64,000 bases of DNA from Pseudomonas sp. BGI-2 (GTDB lineage Bacteria > Pseudomonadota > Gammaproteobacteria > Pseudomonadales > Pseudomonadaceae), in the NCBI RefSeq assembly GCF_004310295.1, contig NZ_SISB01000009.1, positions 62,001 to 126,000 of the forward strand, given 5' to 3'. The notes under the pieces are model-generated. The model ran no database searches and had not been told where the DNA came from. It saw only the letters and a list, made by a program, of their open reading frames with translations. This document shows, piece by piece, positions 49,545-60,925 of the stretch; the stretch's first letter is position 1; each line of letters opens with the position of its first letter. Both the position numbers and the translations under genes were made by a program.

Positions 49545-51245
49545 TCAGCCAACCCGATCCAGCACCCGCCATTGCAGTGGTGCGACAAATCCCGCAACCC
49601 ACCCCGGCACATCGGCAGGAGGCATCGGCCGGGCGATGAAATAGCCTTGGGCAACTTCACACCCCAGTCGCAACAGCAACTCACCATGCTCGATACTTTG
49701 CAGCCCTTCGGCAATCACCTGCCGGCCAAACGCTCGGGCCAGTCCGATCACCGCCGTGGTCAGCGCCAAGTCATCGTGATCATCAAGAATGTCGCGCACA
49801 AACGATTTATCGATCTTGATGGTTTGGGTACGCAAACGCTTGAGGTAGCTCAGCGACGAATAGCCGGTGCCGAAGTCGCCCAGTGAAAACTGCACTCCGA
49901 GCTCCTGACAGGCCTGCAAACAGGCGCTGACGTGCTGGATGTTCTCGATCGCCACCGACTCGACGATTTCCAGGTCGAGCATCTGCGGAGCAACGTCGGT
50001 ATGCCGGGCCAGGACGTGCCTGAGGCGGTCGACGAAATCCGCGCGCTGAAAATGCCGTGCCGCGATATTAATGCTGATCGGCCAGCCCTGCCCCGCCTGC
50101 TGCCAGTGGTGCAACTGCGTCAACACCTGATCCATCACCCATTCACCGATGTCGACGATCAGGTCCGTCTCTTCCACCAGCGGCAAAAACTCCCGGGCCG
50201 GGACCAGGCCATTTTGCGGATGCTCCCAGCGCAACAGCGCCTCGAAGCCGACCACCACGCCAAGGCGCATATTGACCTTGGGTTGAAAATGCAGACGCAA
50301 CTCATCGGCGGCCAGCGCCTGGCGCACTCGCTCGACCGTCTGGTGAGTGGCCTTGACCTCCTGATCCCTCGACACGTCGAACAGATGGAATCGGTTGCGA
50401 CCGCGCTGCTTGGCCACGTACATGGCCTGATCGGCGTGACGCAACAGGGTTTCGGCATCTTCATTATCGAGGGGAAACAGCGTGACGCCGATGCTGGCGA
50501 ACACATTGATGTCCTTGCCATGCAAGGTGTACGGCGCCGAGACTGCCCCCAGCACCCGATTCAGCGCCGCGCGCAATTCCGGCAGATCCCGCACGTAACG
50601 CAACACCAGCACGAACTCGTCGCCAGCCAACCGCGCTACCACATCTTCGCCACGCACGATGTGGCGCAAACGCTTCGCCACTTCCACCAGCAATTGATCG
50701 CCACTGGCGTGGCCGTAGCCGTCGTTGACCGCTTTGAACCCGTCAAGGTCGAGCATACAGACGGCGAGCGGAATGTTTTCCTGCCGGGAGAACTCCAGCG
50801 CCTGGTCCAGCAGATCCGAGAGGAACGCGCGATTGGGCAACCCGGTCAGCACATCATGCCCGACCCGCCATTGCAGGGAATGTAATAACTGGCGTTTTTC
50901 ACTGATGTCGAAACGAATCGACAGGTATCGATCAACCCGTCCGGTGGCGTCATTGAGTACCGGCACCATGGTGCTTTCGACCCAGTACAGGCTGCCGTTC
51001 TTGGCGCGATTACAAATGTCGCCCTTCCAGACGTTGCCCAGCGCAATGGTGCGCCACATGCCGGCGAAGAAATCAGCGCTGTGCACACCGGAATTGAGGA
51101 GACGATGGTTCTGCCCGAGCAACTCATCACGGCTATAGCCGGACACGGCGCAGAACTGATCGTTGACGTGGGTGATCCGACCGCTCAGGTCAGTCTCGGA
51201 AAAAATGGCGGCGGCATCCACGGCCCTGCGGTATTTCTCATCCAT
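49545..51245 (-). CDS. PAS-GGDEF-EAL protein with substituted catalytic residues
   Basis: A 566-residue cytoplasmic c-di-GMP-related protein without membrane segments. An N-terminal PAS domain (about 1-115; YSRDELLGQNHRLLNSG) is followed by a GGDEF domain (about 125-290) reading A207-GDEF and an EAL domain (about 305-555). EALLRW at 335-340, Asn393, Glu429 and KIDKSF (Lys477) are kept. Gly456 replaces the first Asp of the DDFGTGYSS loop, and Gln516 replaces the second Glu of the AEGVET motif. Phosphodiesterase activity is therefore doubtful, and the cyclase site is also atypical. It may be a sensor or binding protein. Convergent with the broken binding-protein gene. Confidence 0.92.
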   Translation of the reverse strand: MDEKYRRAVDAAAIFSETDLSGRITHVNDQFCAVSGYSRDELLGQNHRLLNSGVHSADFFAGMWRTIALGNVWKGDICNRAKNGSLYWVESTMVPVLNDATGRVDRYLSIRFDISEKRQLLHSLQWRVGHDVLTGLPNRAFLSDLLDQALEFSRQENIPLAVCMLDLDGFKAVNDGYGHASGDQLLVEVAKRLRHIVRGEDVVARLAGDEFVLVLRYVRDLPELRAALNRVLGAVSAPYTLHGKDINVFASIGVTLFPLDNEDAETLLRHADQAMYVAKQRGRNRFHLFDVSRDQEVKATHQTVERVRQALAADELRLHFQPKVNMRLGVVVGFEALLRWEHPQNGLVPAREFLPLVEETDLIVDIGEWVMDQVLTQLHHWQQAGQGWPISINIAARHFQRADFVDRLRHVLARHTDVAPQMLDLEIVESVAIENIQHVSACLQACQELGVQFSLGDFGTGYSSLSYLKRLRTQTIKIDKSFVRDILDDHDDLALTTAVIGLARAFGRQVIAEGLQSIEHGELLLRLGCEVAQGYFIARPMPPADVPGWVAGFVAPLQWRVLDRVG

Positions 51246-51548
51246 GAATCAGGCTCGCTGTCGCTAGCGGTGGGACTGCGCAAACACGTTTTCACTCCAT
51301 GACCCGCATTTGATGACTTCGCAGAACCGAAGATCGGCTAGTCTCAAAAACCTCGTGCAAGGCTGGCAAGGGAGCGCAATGCTGACGGTTTCGCATTGCC
51401 CATTTTCTCGAAACAGGTCACTAAACACCCCTTATTGGCGGCGATTCTACGAAATGCATCACATTTTGCAAAGCAAGGTGATGGATCATGCAGTTGTCTA
51501 ATGCAAAAATCTATCGTTAAGTTCTTGATTCTAAATGGGAATTGAGCG
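51246..51548. other. AT-rich gap between the GGDEF-EAL and XRE genes
   Basis: No gene seen. It is lower in GC than its surroundings and holds an inverted repeat GCAATGC/GCATTGC at about 51376-51399. It must carry both divergent promoters; I could not fix either. Confidence 0.4.
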
Positions 51549-51863
51549 ATGCAAATTTCAAGTTTGGGTCCAGCCATCCGACGCTACCGCAAGGTCGCGG
51601 GGCTTACTCAGGCTGAACTCGGCGAAAAAACCGGTTTTGACCCCAAAACCATCAGCCGCTTTGAAACCGGAACGTATACCCCCAGCGTTGAAGCCTTGTT
51701 CCTGCTTGCCAAGGTGCTGGACGTAAAGCTGAAAGCCTTTTTCGCAGATTTAGTCGATGAAGATGAACAGCGGGCGTATCTGTTCGGCGTCATTCACAAA
51801 GCCACCCCGAAGGATCTGGGAAAGCTGATTGCAGCGGTTGACCAGGCCTTGTCCAAGCCTTAG
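51549..51863 (+). CDS. XRE-family helix-turn-helix regulator
   Basis: A 104-residue protein with one Cro/C1-type HTH at residues 6-60 (IRRYRKVAGLTQAELGEKTG, PKTISRFETGTYTPS). The C-terminal 40 residues (EDEQRAYLFGVIHKATPKDL) may dimerise. The target is unknown; no adjacent toxin or phage gene suggests a partner. The ATG at 51549 follows an AT-rich leader. A long perfect terminator follows it. Confidence 0.85.
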   Translation: MQISSLGPAIRRYRKVAGLTQAELGEKTGFDPKTISRFETGTYTPSVEALFLLAKVLDVKLKAFFADLVDEDEQRAYLFGVIHKATPKDLGKLIAAVDQALSKP

Positions 51864-51893
51864 TGCCAGCAATAAAGAACAATGCCACAAATG

Positions 51894-51940
51894 AAAAAGG
51901 AGGCCGATGTGTCTGATACGACACATCGGCCTCCTTTTTT
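51894..51940. terminator. Long bidirectional terminator after the XRE gene
   Basis: A 20-bp perfect stem (51894-51913 with 51920-51939) around TGATAC, with A-run and T-run, placed between the XRE gene and the oppositely read 4.5S RNA. Confidence 0.9.
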
Positions 51941-52017
51941 ATGTTCGTTCTAAAAATCGGAAACGACAAAACACCGCCTGGAACAAGCTCCATGGCCGCA
52001 CAACGAAATAAGTATTT

Positions 52018-52046
52018 TTAAACAGAAAACGCGAGAGAGTACTCGC
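52018..52046 (-). terminator. Terminator of 4.5S RNA
   Basis: Leftward CGCGAG/CTCGCG hairpin (52030-52046) followed by TTTTC and further T-rich sequence, 14 bases beyond the RNA 3' end. Confidence 0.7.
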
Positions 52047-52059
52047 GGTGCGTTATGGA

Positions 52060-52169
52060 GGCAACCCCACCAGCCACACCCCGGCACACAATGTTCCCGC
52101 TGTGGCTGCTTCCTTCCGGATCTGACCAGGTTCACGGGTAATCGTTGCGGGGGGACCGATGGGGTCACC
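52060..52169 (-). ncRNA. ffs: 4.5S signal recognition particle RNA
   Basis: The minus strand contains the universal SRP apical motif CAGATCCGGAAGGAAGCAGC, and the ends pair: GGTGACCCC (52169-52161) with GGGGTTGCC (52068-52060) as an 9-bp helix with G-U pairs. The RNA of about 110 nt forms the Ffh-binding hairpin that targets membrane proteins. The exact mature ends are estimated from the terminal helix. Confidence 0.93.
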
Positions 52170-52201
52170 ATAACGACGCTCACCTGACGGCGAGCCGCGC
52201 C

Positions 52202-52229
52202 ATTGTACCTATCTGAGACGAAGTTACAA
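52202..52229 (-). promoter_or_regulatory. Promoter of 4.5S RNA
   Basis: On the minus strand TTGTAA (52229-52224) and TACAAT (52207-52202) are 16 bases apart, about 33 bases upstream of the RNA 5' end, so a short precursor leader would be trimmed. Confidence 0.6.
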
Positions 52230-52297
52230 CCGTTCGATCCAGATTAAAAATATGAATCAGGTCAAGGACATGCACAGGACGCGAAACTCCACTGTCC

Positions 52298-52442
52298 GTA
52301 GCAGCTGTCGAGCCTGCGAGGCTGCGTCCGGCTGCGCAGCAGTCGTAAAATCAGGCAGCGCGGTTTTGCAGGTAAACCGCGAGCACCGGATTTACTCCTG
52401 CTTTGCAGCCGGACGCAGCCTCGCAGGCTCGACAGCTGCTAC
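52298..52442. repeat. Perfect 38-bp inverted repeat (gtagcagctgtcgagcctgcgagg family)
   Basis: Arms 52298-52335 and 52405-52442 are exact complements. An inner hairpin CGCGGTTT/AAACCGCG lies in the 69-base spacer. It differs in sequence from the other REP families here and sits between ffs and the zinc metallopeptidase stop. Confidence 0.92.
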
Positions 52443-52465
52443 AAGCGGACGCGCTGTGTGCAGGA

Positions 52466-53632
52466 TTACAGGTCTTGCAACACCTCATCCGCCCTGCCGC
52501 CCTCTTGCTGGATCACCAGGTGGATGAAGTGCAGCTTGGCAATCACCGCTGGTGGCAGGACGAACGGATAAAAATCCGGCTGGCCCATGCTGCGCGACAG
52601 TTCATTGAGCATGCCGGCCAGTTCGATCCACGCGTTGACGAATGACAGGAACGCCGCGCCGCCGGGATGCTGCGGATCGTAGAGCGTGTCGGACGGAAAT
52701 GGCTGGTAGTCAAAATCCATTTCCCGCGCGCTCATGCCAAACCCCAGCGCCGTGTCCACCGCATCCATCATGTGCAGGTAATGCGCCCAGGTTTCCGCCC
52801 AGTCTTCCCACGGATGCATGGTGGCGTAGGCGCTGACGCACTGTTGCTGCCAGTCAAGTGGCGCGCCTTGCTGGTAATGCCGCTCCAGAGCGTCGGCGTA
52901 GCTGACACGCTCATCGCCGAACAGGCTGCGGAACGACTCCAACCAAGGGCTATTGGCGATCAAGCGGTCCCAGTAGTAATGCCCGACTTCATGCCGAAAA
53001 TGCCCGAGCAGCGTGCGATAAGGTTCGTGCATTTGCACCCGGACCTTTTCGCGGTGGGCGTCGTCGGCTTCCTTGATATCGAGGGTGATCAGACCGTTGG
53101 CGTGACCCGTGGTCGGCGGCTTGCCTTCAAGGTCGACACCGATGAAGTCAAAGGCCAGGCCGGTCTGTTCGTCGATGGTTTTGGGAATCACCTGCAAACC
53201 CAGGCTGATCAACTGTGCGACCAGACGACGCTTGGCGGTTTCGACCTTGCGCCAGCGTTCGTGGTTTTCGGCAATCGACAGGTCTGGAATGGTGCGATTC
53301 AGGCTACAGGCGATGCACAACGCATCGTGGTCATTGGCCGGCAGCAACCAATTACACGCAGCGGGAGAGTCGAGGTTGGCGCAGCGCCGGAACAGACCGG
53401 CTTCGGGATCGGCGTCGAGCCGCCAGGTGTCCGCCTGCACGCCTGGCTGCAGCGAGGACAGGCGACTCTGCTCCGGCTGATAACCCAGCGCTGCCGAACA
53501 GGCCAGGCACTGGCTGTTGCGAAAGAACAGCGACTGCCCGCAGCGACAATGCCAGACCTTGCTGTTGCGCGAACTTTCGCCCATGAAGGGCGCGGCGATG
53601 CGTGAGCTGAGCTGTTCGAAAAAGCGGTACAT
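52466..53632 (-). CDS. Putative zinc-binding metallopeptidase with N-terminal zinc ribbon
   Basis: A 388-residue cytoplasmic protein. CRCGQ...CLACSA near residues 29-46 forms a zinc ribbon, with a second cysteine pair CIACSLNR near residue 106. The peptidase-like motif HFRHEVGHYYWD (HExxH) is near residue 213, with the third ligand probably in EDWAETWAHYLH. This architecture is a conserved proteobacterial family without known substrate. The ATG at 53632 starts with MYRFFEQLSSRIAAPF. It stands alone, flanked by repeats on both sides. Confidence 0.85.
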   Translation of the reverse strand: MYRFFEQLSSRIAAPFMGESSRNSKVWHCRCGQSLFFRNSQCLACSAALGYQPEQSRLSSLQPGVQADTWRLDADPEAGLFRRCANLDSPAACNWLLPANDHDALCIACSLNRTIPDLSIAENHERWRKVETAKRRLVAQLISLGLQVIPKTIDEQTGLAFDFIGVDLEGKPPTTGHANGLITLDIKEADDAHREKVRVQMHEPYRTLLGHFRHEVGHYYWDRLIANSPWLESFRSLFGDERVSYADALERHYQQGAPLDWQQQCVSAYATMHPWEDWAETWAHYLHMMDAVDTALGFGMSAREMDFDYQPFPSDTLYDPQHPGGAAFLSFVNAWIELAGMLNELSRSMGQPDFYPFVLPPAVIAKLHFIHLVIQQEGGRADEVLQDL

Positions 53633-53705
53633 GGCGATCTCTCCCTGGGGCTTGCCAAGACTAGATCATTGCCGCGCGAAGATCGTTCAAGTTCAACGCA
53701 ATCAA

Positions 53706-53795
53706 TGTGGGAGCGAGCTTGCTCGCGATAGCGGCGGATCAGGCAACATTAATTTTGACTGTGATGGCCTCATCGCGAGCAAGCTCGCTCCCACA
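53706..53795. repeat. REP inverted pair (gtgggagcgagcttgctcgcga type)
   Basis: Arms 53706-53730 and 53771-53795 nearly perfect, between ligA and the metallopeptidase gene. Confidence 0.88.
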
Positions 53796-53813
53796 GGTTG
53801 AATCGTCAGGCCC

Positions 53814-56210
<2,397 letters not shown>

Positions 56211-56236
56211 TCAATCTGTGCTGCTGTACAAATCAT

Positions 56237-56319
56237 TGTAGGAGCCAGCGGTACGGCGACCCGACTTGCCGGCGAAGGCGTATGTATGATCGCCTTCGCC
56301 GGCAAGCCTGGCTCCTACA
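56237..56319. repeat. Asymmetric inverted repeat, REP-like
   Basis: Arms share tgtaggagcca/tggctcctaca and the cttgccggcgaaggcg core, but the left arm carries an extra block (cggtacggcgaccc). It lies between ligA and zipA, which are otherwise tightly linked. Confidence 0.8.
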
Positions 56320-56321
56320 GA

Positions 56322-57176
56322 TCAACGCTTCTGGGTCAGGGCGCGACGTTCGAATTCAACGATGCGCTGACGGTAGTGCTCGATGGTCTGGGCGGTCAGT
56401 ACGCTGCGCTGGTCGTCTTTCAGTTCGCCATTCAGCTCCTGGGACAGTTTGCGCGCTGCGGCCACCATCACGTCGAACGCTTGCTTCGGATGACGCGGGC
56501 CTGGCAGGCCGAGGAAGAAGCTCACCGCCGGCGTGCTGAAATGGTCGATATCATCCAGATCGAAGATGCCCGGCTTGACCGCATTGGCCATGGAGAACAG
56601 AACTTCACCGTTGCCGGCCATGCTTTCGTGGCGGTGGAAAATATCCATCTCGCCGAAACGCAGACCGCTTTCCAGAATGTTCTGTAACAACGCCGGGCCT
56701 TTGAAGCCGGCCGTGTCGCGGCAGATCACGCTGATCACCAGCACTTCTTCGGCTTGCGGTTGTTCCTTGTCGCTGACCGAAGGCGAGGCCTTGGTGTCAT
56801 CCGGGAAGTCGTCGTCACGGCTGCTGAAGCTCGGGCCGCCGTCCAGATCCAGGCTGAGGTTCATGTCACCCTGGGAAGGCTCGCCGTGGCCACGCTTGCC
56901 GCGCTTGGAACCCGATTCACGCGGCTCACGGGCAGGCATGCTCACCGACGGCAGATCGTGCTCGTCCAGTTGCGGTTCTTTATGATTATCCAGCACGCGG
57001 GGCGGGCCCAACAGCTCGGCGCTGGTGTCCTCGTCCGGCAGGTTGGACAAACTTCGGTCAAGACGGAATTTCAGTTTTCCCTTGCCGCCGCGCATGCGAC
57101 GCCAGCCATCGAAAAGAATACCGGCAATGACAATAATGCCGATGACGATCAGCCACTCGCGCAGACCGATTTCCAT
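56322..57176 (-). CDS. zipA: Cell division protein ZipA
   Basis: A 284-residue inner-membrane protein that tethers FtsZ to the membrane. N-terminal anchor [18 protein letters not shown], a basic stretch, then a charged Pro/Ser-rich linker (about 45-140) and the C-terminal FtsZ-binding domain from [10 protein letters not shown] to VEFERRALT. The ATG at 57176 gives the anchor at the correct position. Confidence 0.95.
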   Translation of the reverse strand: MEIGLREWLIVIGIIVIAGILFDGWRRMRGGKGKLKFRLDRSLSNLPDEDTSAELLGPPRVLDNHKEPQLDEHDLPSVSMPAREPRESGSKRGKRGHGEPSQGDMNLSLDLDGGPSFSSRDDDFPDDTKASPSVSDKEQPQAEEVLVISVICRDTAGFKGPALLQNILESGLRFGEMDIFHRHESMAGNGEVLFSMANAVKPGIFDLDDIDHFSTPAVSFFLGLPGPRHPKQAFDVMVAAARKLSQELNGELKDDQRSVLTAQTIEHYRQRIVEFERRALTQKR

Positions 57177-57434
57177 GTAATCCCGTGCCTCTATAAAAAA
57201 TGCTGAAAAATAAGGGGTTTACAACTCGCAAACCGCTTTAAAACGTGGCGCCAACTCTATGTTCTGACAGGCGTTTTGCCCACGTATACGAAAAATTGAC
57301 ATTAAACTAGCACGACCAAAGGCAACTTTACACCGTCTGTCACAATGGCTTGCGCGAATATGTCGATTGGCCAGCAAGTCGAGACAGGTAAAAAAGTCCT
57401 ACAGACTAAAAATACTTGCCCTACAAGCGCCGAC

Positions 57435-60400
57435 TCAGGCCTCCACCATCGCCATCGCCTCCTCGACATCCACTGCCACCAGACGCGAGCAACCCGGTTC
57501 GTGCATCGTCACACCCATCAGTTGATCGGCCATTTCCATGGCGATCTTGTTGTGGGTGATATAGATGAACTGCACCGTCTGCGACATCTCTTTGACCAGC
57601 CGTGCGTAGCGTCCAACGTTAGCGTCATCCAAGGGCGCATCAACTTCATCGAGCATGCAGAACGGCGCCGGATTCAACTTGAAGATGGCAAACACCAGGG
57701 CCAATGCGGTCAGGGCTTTTTCGCCACCGGAGAGCAAATGGATGGTGCTGTTCTTCTTTCCTGGCGGCTGCGCCATGATCGTTACCCCTGTATCGAGTAG
57801 ATCTTTGCCCGTCAGTTCCAAATACGCGCGTCCTCCACCGAAAACTTTTGGGAATAACGCCTGCAAACCGCCATTGATCTGATCAAAGGTATCTTTGAAG
57901 CGGTTTCGGGTTTCCTTGTCGATCTTGCGAATCACGTTTTCAAGCGTGTCCAGTGCTTCCACCAGATCGTCGTTCTGCGCATCCAGATAACGTTTACGCT
58001 CGGATTGTTGCGTGTATTCGTCGATGGCCGCCAAGTTGATCGCACCGAGGCGCTGAATACGCGCGGCAATGCGTTCGAGCTCTTCTTCGGCATCCTTCTC
58101 GCTGGCCTCGGCTGTCAGCGTGGCGAGCACGCCGTGCAGGTCGTAGCCGTCTTCCAGCAGTTGATCTTCAAGTGTCTTGCGGCGCACGGTCAGGGCTTGC
58201 CATTCCATGCGCTGGGTTTCCATCTGCCCGCGAATCAACTGCGATTGCTGCTCAGCCTGATTGCGACGTTTTTCCGCATCACGCAATTCACGGTCAGAGT
58301 CTTCCAGAGCGATCTGCGCCGTCTTGAGTTCTTCGTCGACGGTCATGCGCTTGTCGAGCAACTCTTCGAGTTTCAGGCGCAATTCTTCCAGCGGCGCTTC
58401 GCCCTCCTCCAGATTGAGGCTCAGCTGTTCGCGTTTCTCGGTCAGGCGCTCGGACTGCATCTCCAGTCGTTCCAGCGCCTGACGCGTGGAGTCGTGTTGC
58501 GCTCTGAGCGAGCCGAGGCGCACCGCCAGTTGATGCGCGTGATCCTTGTGTTGCCGGGCTTCCTGACGCACCCGGTCAAGTCGCTCGCGCAGGCTGTCGC
58601 GCTGGGCCAGCAGCAACTCGCGCTGCTCGGTGTCCAGCGCCATGGCGTCGAGGGCTTCCTGCAATTGCAGGCGCGCTTCGCCGATGTTTTCGTGCTCCAG
58701 CGCACGTTGTTCGGCCAGCTCGGTGAGCTCTTCATCGAGCCGCGTCCGGCGCAACGTCAGTTGTTCAACCTTGGCTTTGCCGGCAGACAACTGGGCTTTC
58801 AATTCGCCTTGCTGACGCGCTTCGTCTTGCAGCAAACGACGCAAATGTTCGCGACCGTTTTCCTGTTGACGCTGCTGCGCCCTGAGATTCTGAAGCTGGG
58901 TTTCCAGGGTTTCGACCGTGGCTTCGCGCTCTTCGCGCTCGATGCTCAGACGCTGGATTTCCTGACCACGGGCGAGCACGCCGCTTTCCGCTTCACTGGC
59001 CCGGCGCACACGTAAAAAGTGTCGACCCACCCAATAGCCATCGCGACTGATCAAGCTCTGGCCGGCGCTCAGCTGACTGCGCAAGGCCAAGGCCTGTTCG
59101 AGGTTTTCAACCGGTTTGACCTGCCCCAACCAGGGCGACAGATCGATCTGCGCTTCCACTTTATCGAGCAAGCTGCCGGGCACGCGCACGCCATCACTGG
59201 CCGGGCTGAGCAAGCGCAGATCGCCCTGGGCAAAACCGGCCAGATCGAAATCGACGAAGTCATCCACCAGCACCGCTTGCAGGTCGGCGCCGAGCACGGT
59301 TTCCACCGCCAGCTCCCAACCGGCTTCGACTTTCAGACCTTCGGCCAGACGCGGACGGTCCGCCAAATGCTGTTCGCGCAGCCATTCAGCGGTGCCGGTG
59401 CCCGGGTCGAGTGCGGCTTGCTGCAAAGCTTCAAGGGAGGCGAGGCGACCGTTCAGACGCTGCAAATCGCCCTGCGCCTGTTGCTGATTCTGCAGCGCCA
59501 ATTGCAATTCCTGACGCAGTTGTTCAAGGCGTTCGACCTGGGCTTCTTCGCTGGCCTGCAAATCTTCGAGGGTCGCTTCGCTCGCGGCCAGTTGCTCGCT
59601 GAGCTCCATGATCGCCGCGTCTTCCGGGTCCGCAGAGAGCAAGGCGCGTTCCTCGCCAAGACGCTTCTGACGATCGGCCAGTCGCTCCATGCTGGTTTCC
59701 AGCTGCTGGATGCGCGACTGCTGAACCTCGGATTGACGACGCGGTTCGGCGGCGGTCAGGTTGAACGTGTCCCACTGCTCCTGCCAGCCGTGCATGGTGG
59801 TTTCGGATTCTTCCAGGGCGGCAGCGGCTTCTTCGGCAGCGGCGCTGGTGACTTCCTGCTCCGGCGTGAGCATGTCCAGCTCTTCGCCGAGGGTCAGCAG
59901 CAACGTGCGGTCGTGGCCCAGGTGTGATTCGGTTTCCAGTCGCGCACGCTCGGCTTCTTTCAGATCGTCCTGCAATTGGCGCAAGCGCTGCTGACCGTGC
60001 TGGATGCTCTGCTCGACCCGGGCGATGTCGCCGCCGACCGAATAGAAGCGTCCCTGCACCAGATTGAAGCGCTCGGACAGGTCATGGTGCCCGTCACGGA
60101 AGCGTTCGATGCTCGCGTCGGCGTTACGTTGCTCGGCGACCAAGGCTTCGAAGGTGACTTCCTGATTACCAATGACCGCTTCGCGCTGCCCGACCTGTTC
60201 GTTCAACGCCTGCCAGCGCAGGGCCGACAGCTGGGCCTTGAGCTGACGCTCTTCGCCTTTGTATTCCTGATACTTCTTGGCGGCCTCGGCCTGGCGGTGC
60301 AAACGCTCCAGCTGACGCTCGAGCTCATCGCGCAGGTCGGTCAGGCGGGCCAGGTTTTCGTGGGTGCGGCGAATGCGGTTTTCAGTCTCGCGCCGACGCT

Positions 60401-60923
60401 CCTTGTACTTGGAGATGCCGGCCGCTTCTTCGATGAAGTTGCGCAGGTCTTCGGGCTTGGACTCGATCAGCTTGGAGATCATCCCCTGCTCGATGATCGA
60501 GTAGCTGCGCGGGCCCAGGCCTGTACCCAAAAAGATGTCGGTGATATCGCGACGGCGGCATTTGGTGCCGTTGAGGTAGTAAGTGGTCTGGCTGTCTCGG
60601 GTCACTTTGCGGCGAATGGAAATTTCCGCATAGGCGGCGTACTCACCGAGCAGGGTGCCGTCGGAGTTATCGAACACCAGCTCGATACTCGCCTGGCTCA
60701 CCGGCTTACGGCTGGTGGAGCCGTTGAAGATGACGTCGGTCATCGATTCGCCGCGCAGGTTCTTGGCCGAACTTTCGCCCATCACCCAGCGGACGGCGTC
60801 GATGATGTTCGACTTGCCGCAGCCATTCGGCCCGACCACCGCCGCCATGTTGCTGGGGAAGTTAACCGTGGTCGGGTCGACGAAGGATTTGAACCCTGCC
60901 AGCTTGATGCACTTGAGCCGCAC
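57435..60923 (-). CDS. smc: Chromosome segregation ATPase SMC
   Basis: A 1162-residue condensin core. N-terminal ATP-binding motif VVGPNGCGKSNIIDAVRWV, two long coiled coils (about 165-500 and 660-1000), a hinge between them (about 515-650), and the C-terminal signature HLLSGGEKALTALAL with Walker B FCMLDEVDAPLDDANV. It organises and segregates DNA with ScpA/ScpB, whose genes are not in this window. It starts 2 bases after the stop of a GntR gene, so the two are probably cotranscribed. Confidence 0.97.
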   Translation of the reverse strand: MRLKCIKLAGFKSFVDPTTVNFPSNMAAVVGPNGCGKSNIIDAVRWVMGESSAKNLRGESMTDVIFNGSTSRKPVSQASIELVFDNSDGTLLGEYAAYAEISIRRKVTRDSQTTYYLNGTKCRRRDITDIFLGTGLGPRSYSIIEQGMISKLIESKPEDLRNFIEEAAGISKYKERRRETENRIRRTHENLARLTDLRDELERQLERLHRQAEAAKKYQEYKGEERQLKAQLSALRWQALNEQVGQREAVIGNQEVTFEALVAEQRNADASIERFRDGHHDLSERFNLVQGRFYSVGGDIARVEQSIQHGQQRLRQLQDDLKEAERARLETESHLGHDRTLLLTLGEELDMLTPEQEVTSAAAEEAAAALEESETTMHGWQEQWDTFNLTAAEPRRQSEVQQSRIQQLETSMERLADRQKRLGEERALLSADPEDAAIMELSEQLAASEATLEDLQASEEAQVERLEQLRQELQLALQNQQQAQGDLQRLNGRLASLEALQQAALDPGTGTAEWLREQHLADRPRLAEGLKVEAGWELAVETVLGADLQAVLVDDFVDFDLAGFAQGDLRLLSPASDGVRVPGSLLDKVEAQIDLSPWLGQVKPVENLEQALALRSQLSAGQSLISRDGYWVGRHFLRVRRASEAESGVLARGQEIQRLSIEREEREATVETLETQLQNLRAQQRQQENGREHLRRLLQDEARQQGELKAQLSAGKAKVEQLTLRRTRLDEELTELAEQRALEHENIGEARLQLQEALDAMALDTEQRELLLAQRDSLRERLDRVRQEARQHKDHAHQLAVRLGSLRAQHDSTRQALERLEMQSERLTEKREQLSLNLEEGEAPLEELRLKLEELLDKRMTVDEELKTAQIALEDSDRELRDAEKRRNQAEQQSQLIRGQMETQRMEWQALTVRRKTLEDQLLEDGYDLHGVLATLTAEASEKDAEEELERIAARIQRLGAINLAAIDEYTQQSERKRYLDAQNDDLVEALDTLENVIRKIDKETRNRFKDTFDQINGGLQALFPKVFGGGRAYLELTGKDLLDTGVTIMAQPPGKKNSTIHLLSGGEKALTALALVFAIFKLNPAPFCMLDEVDAPLDDANVGRYARLVKEMSQTVQFIYITHNKIAMEMADQLMGVTMHEPGCSRLVAVDVEEAMAMVEA

Positions 60924-60925
60924 GC

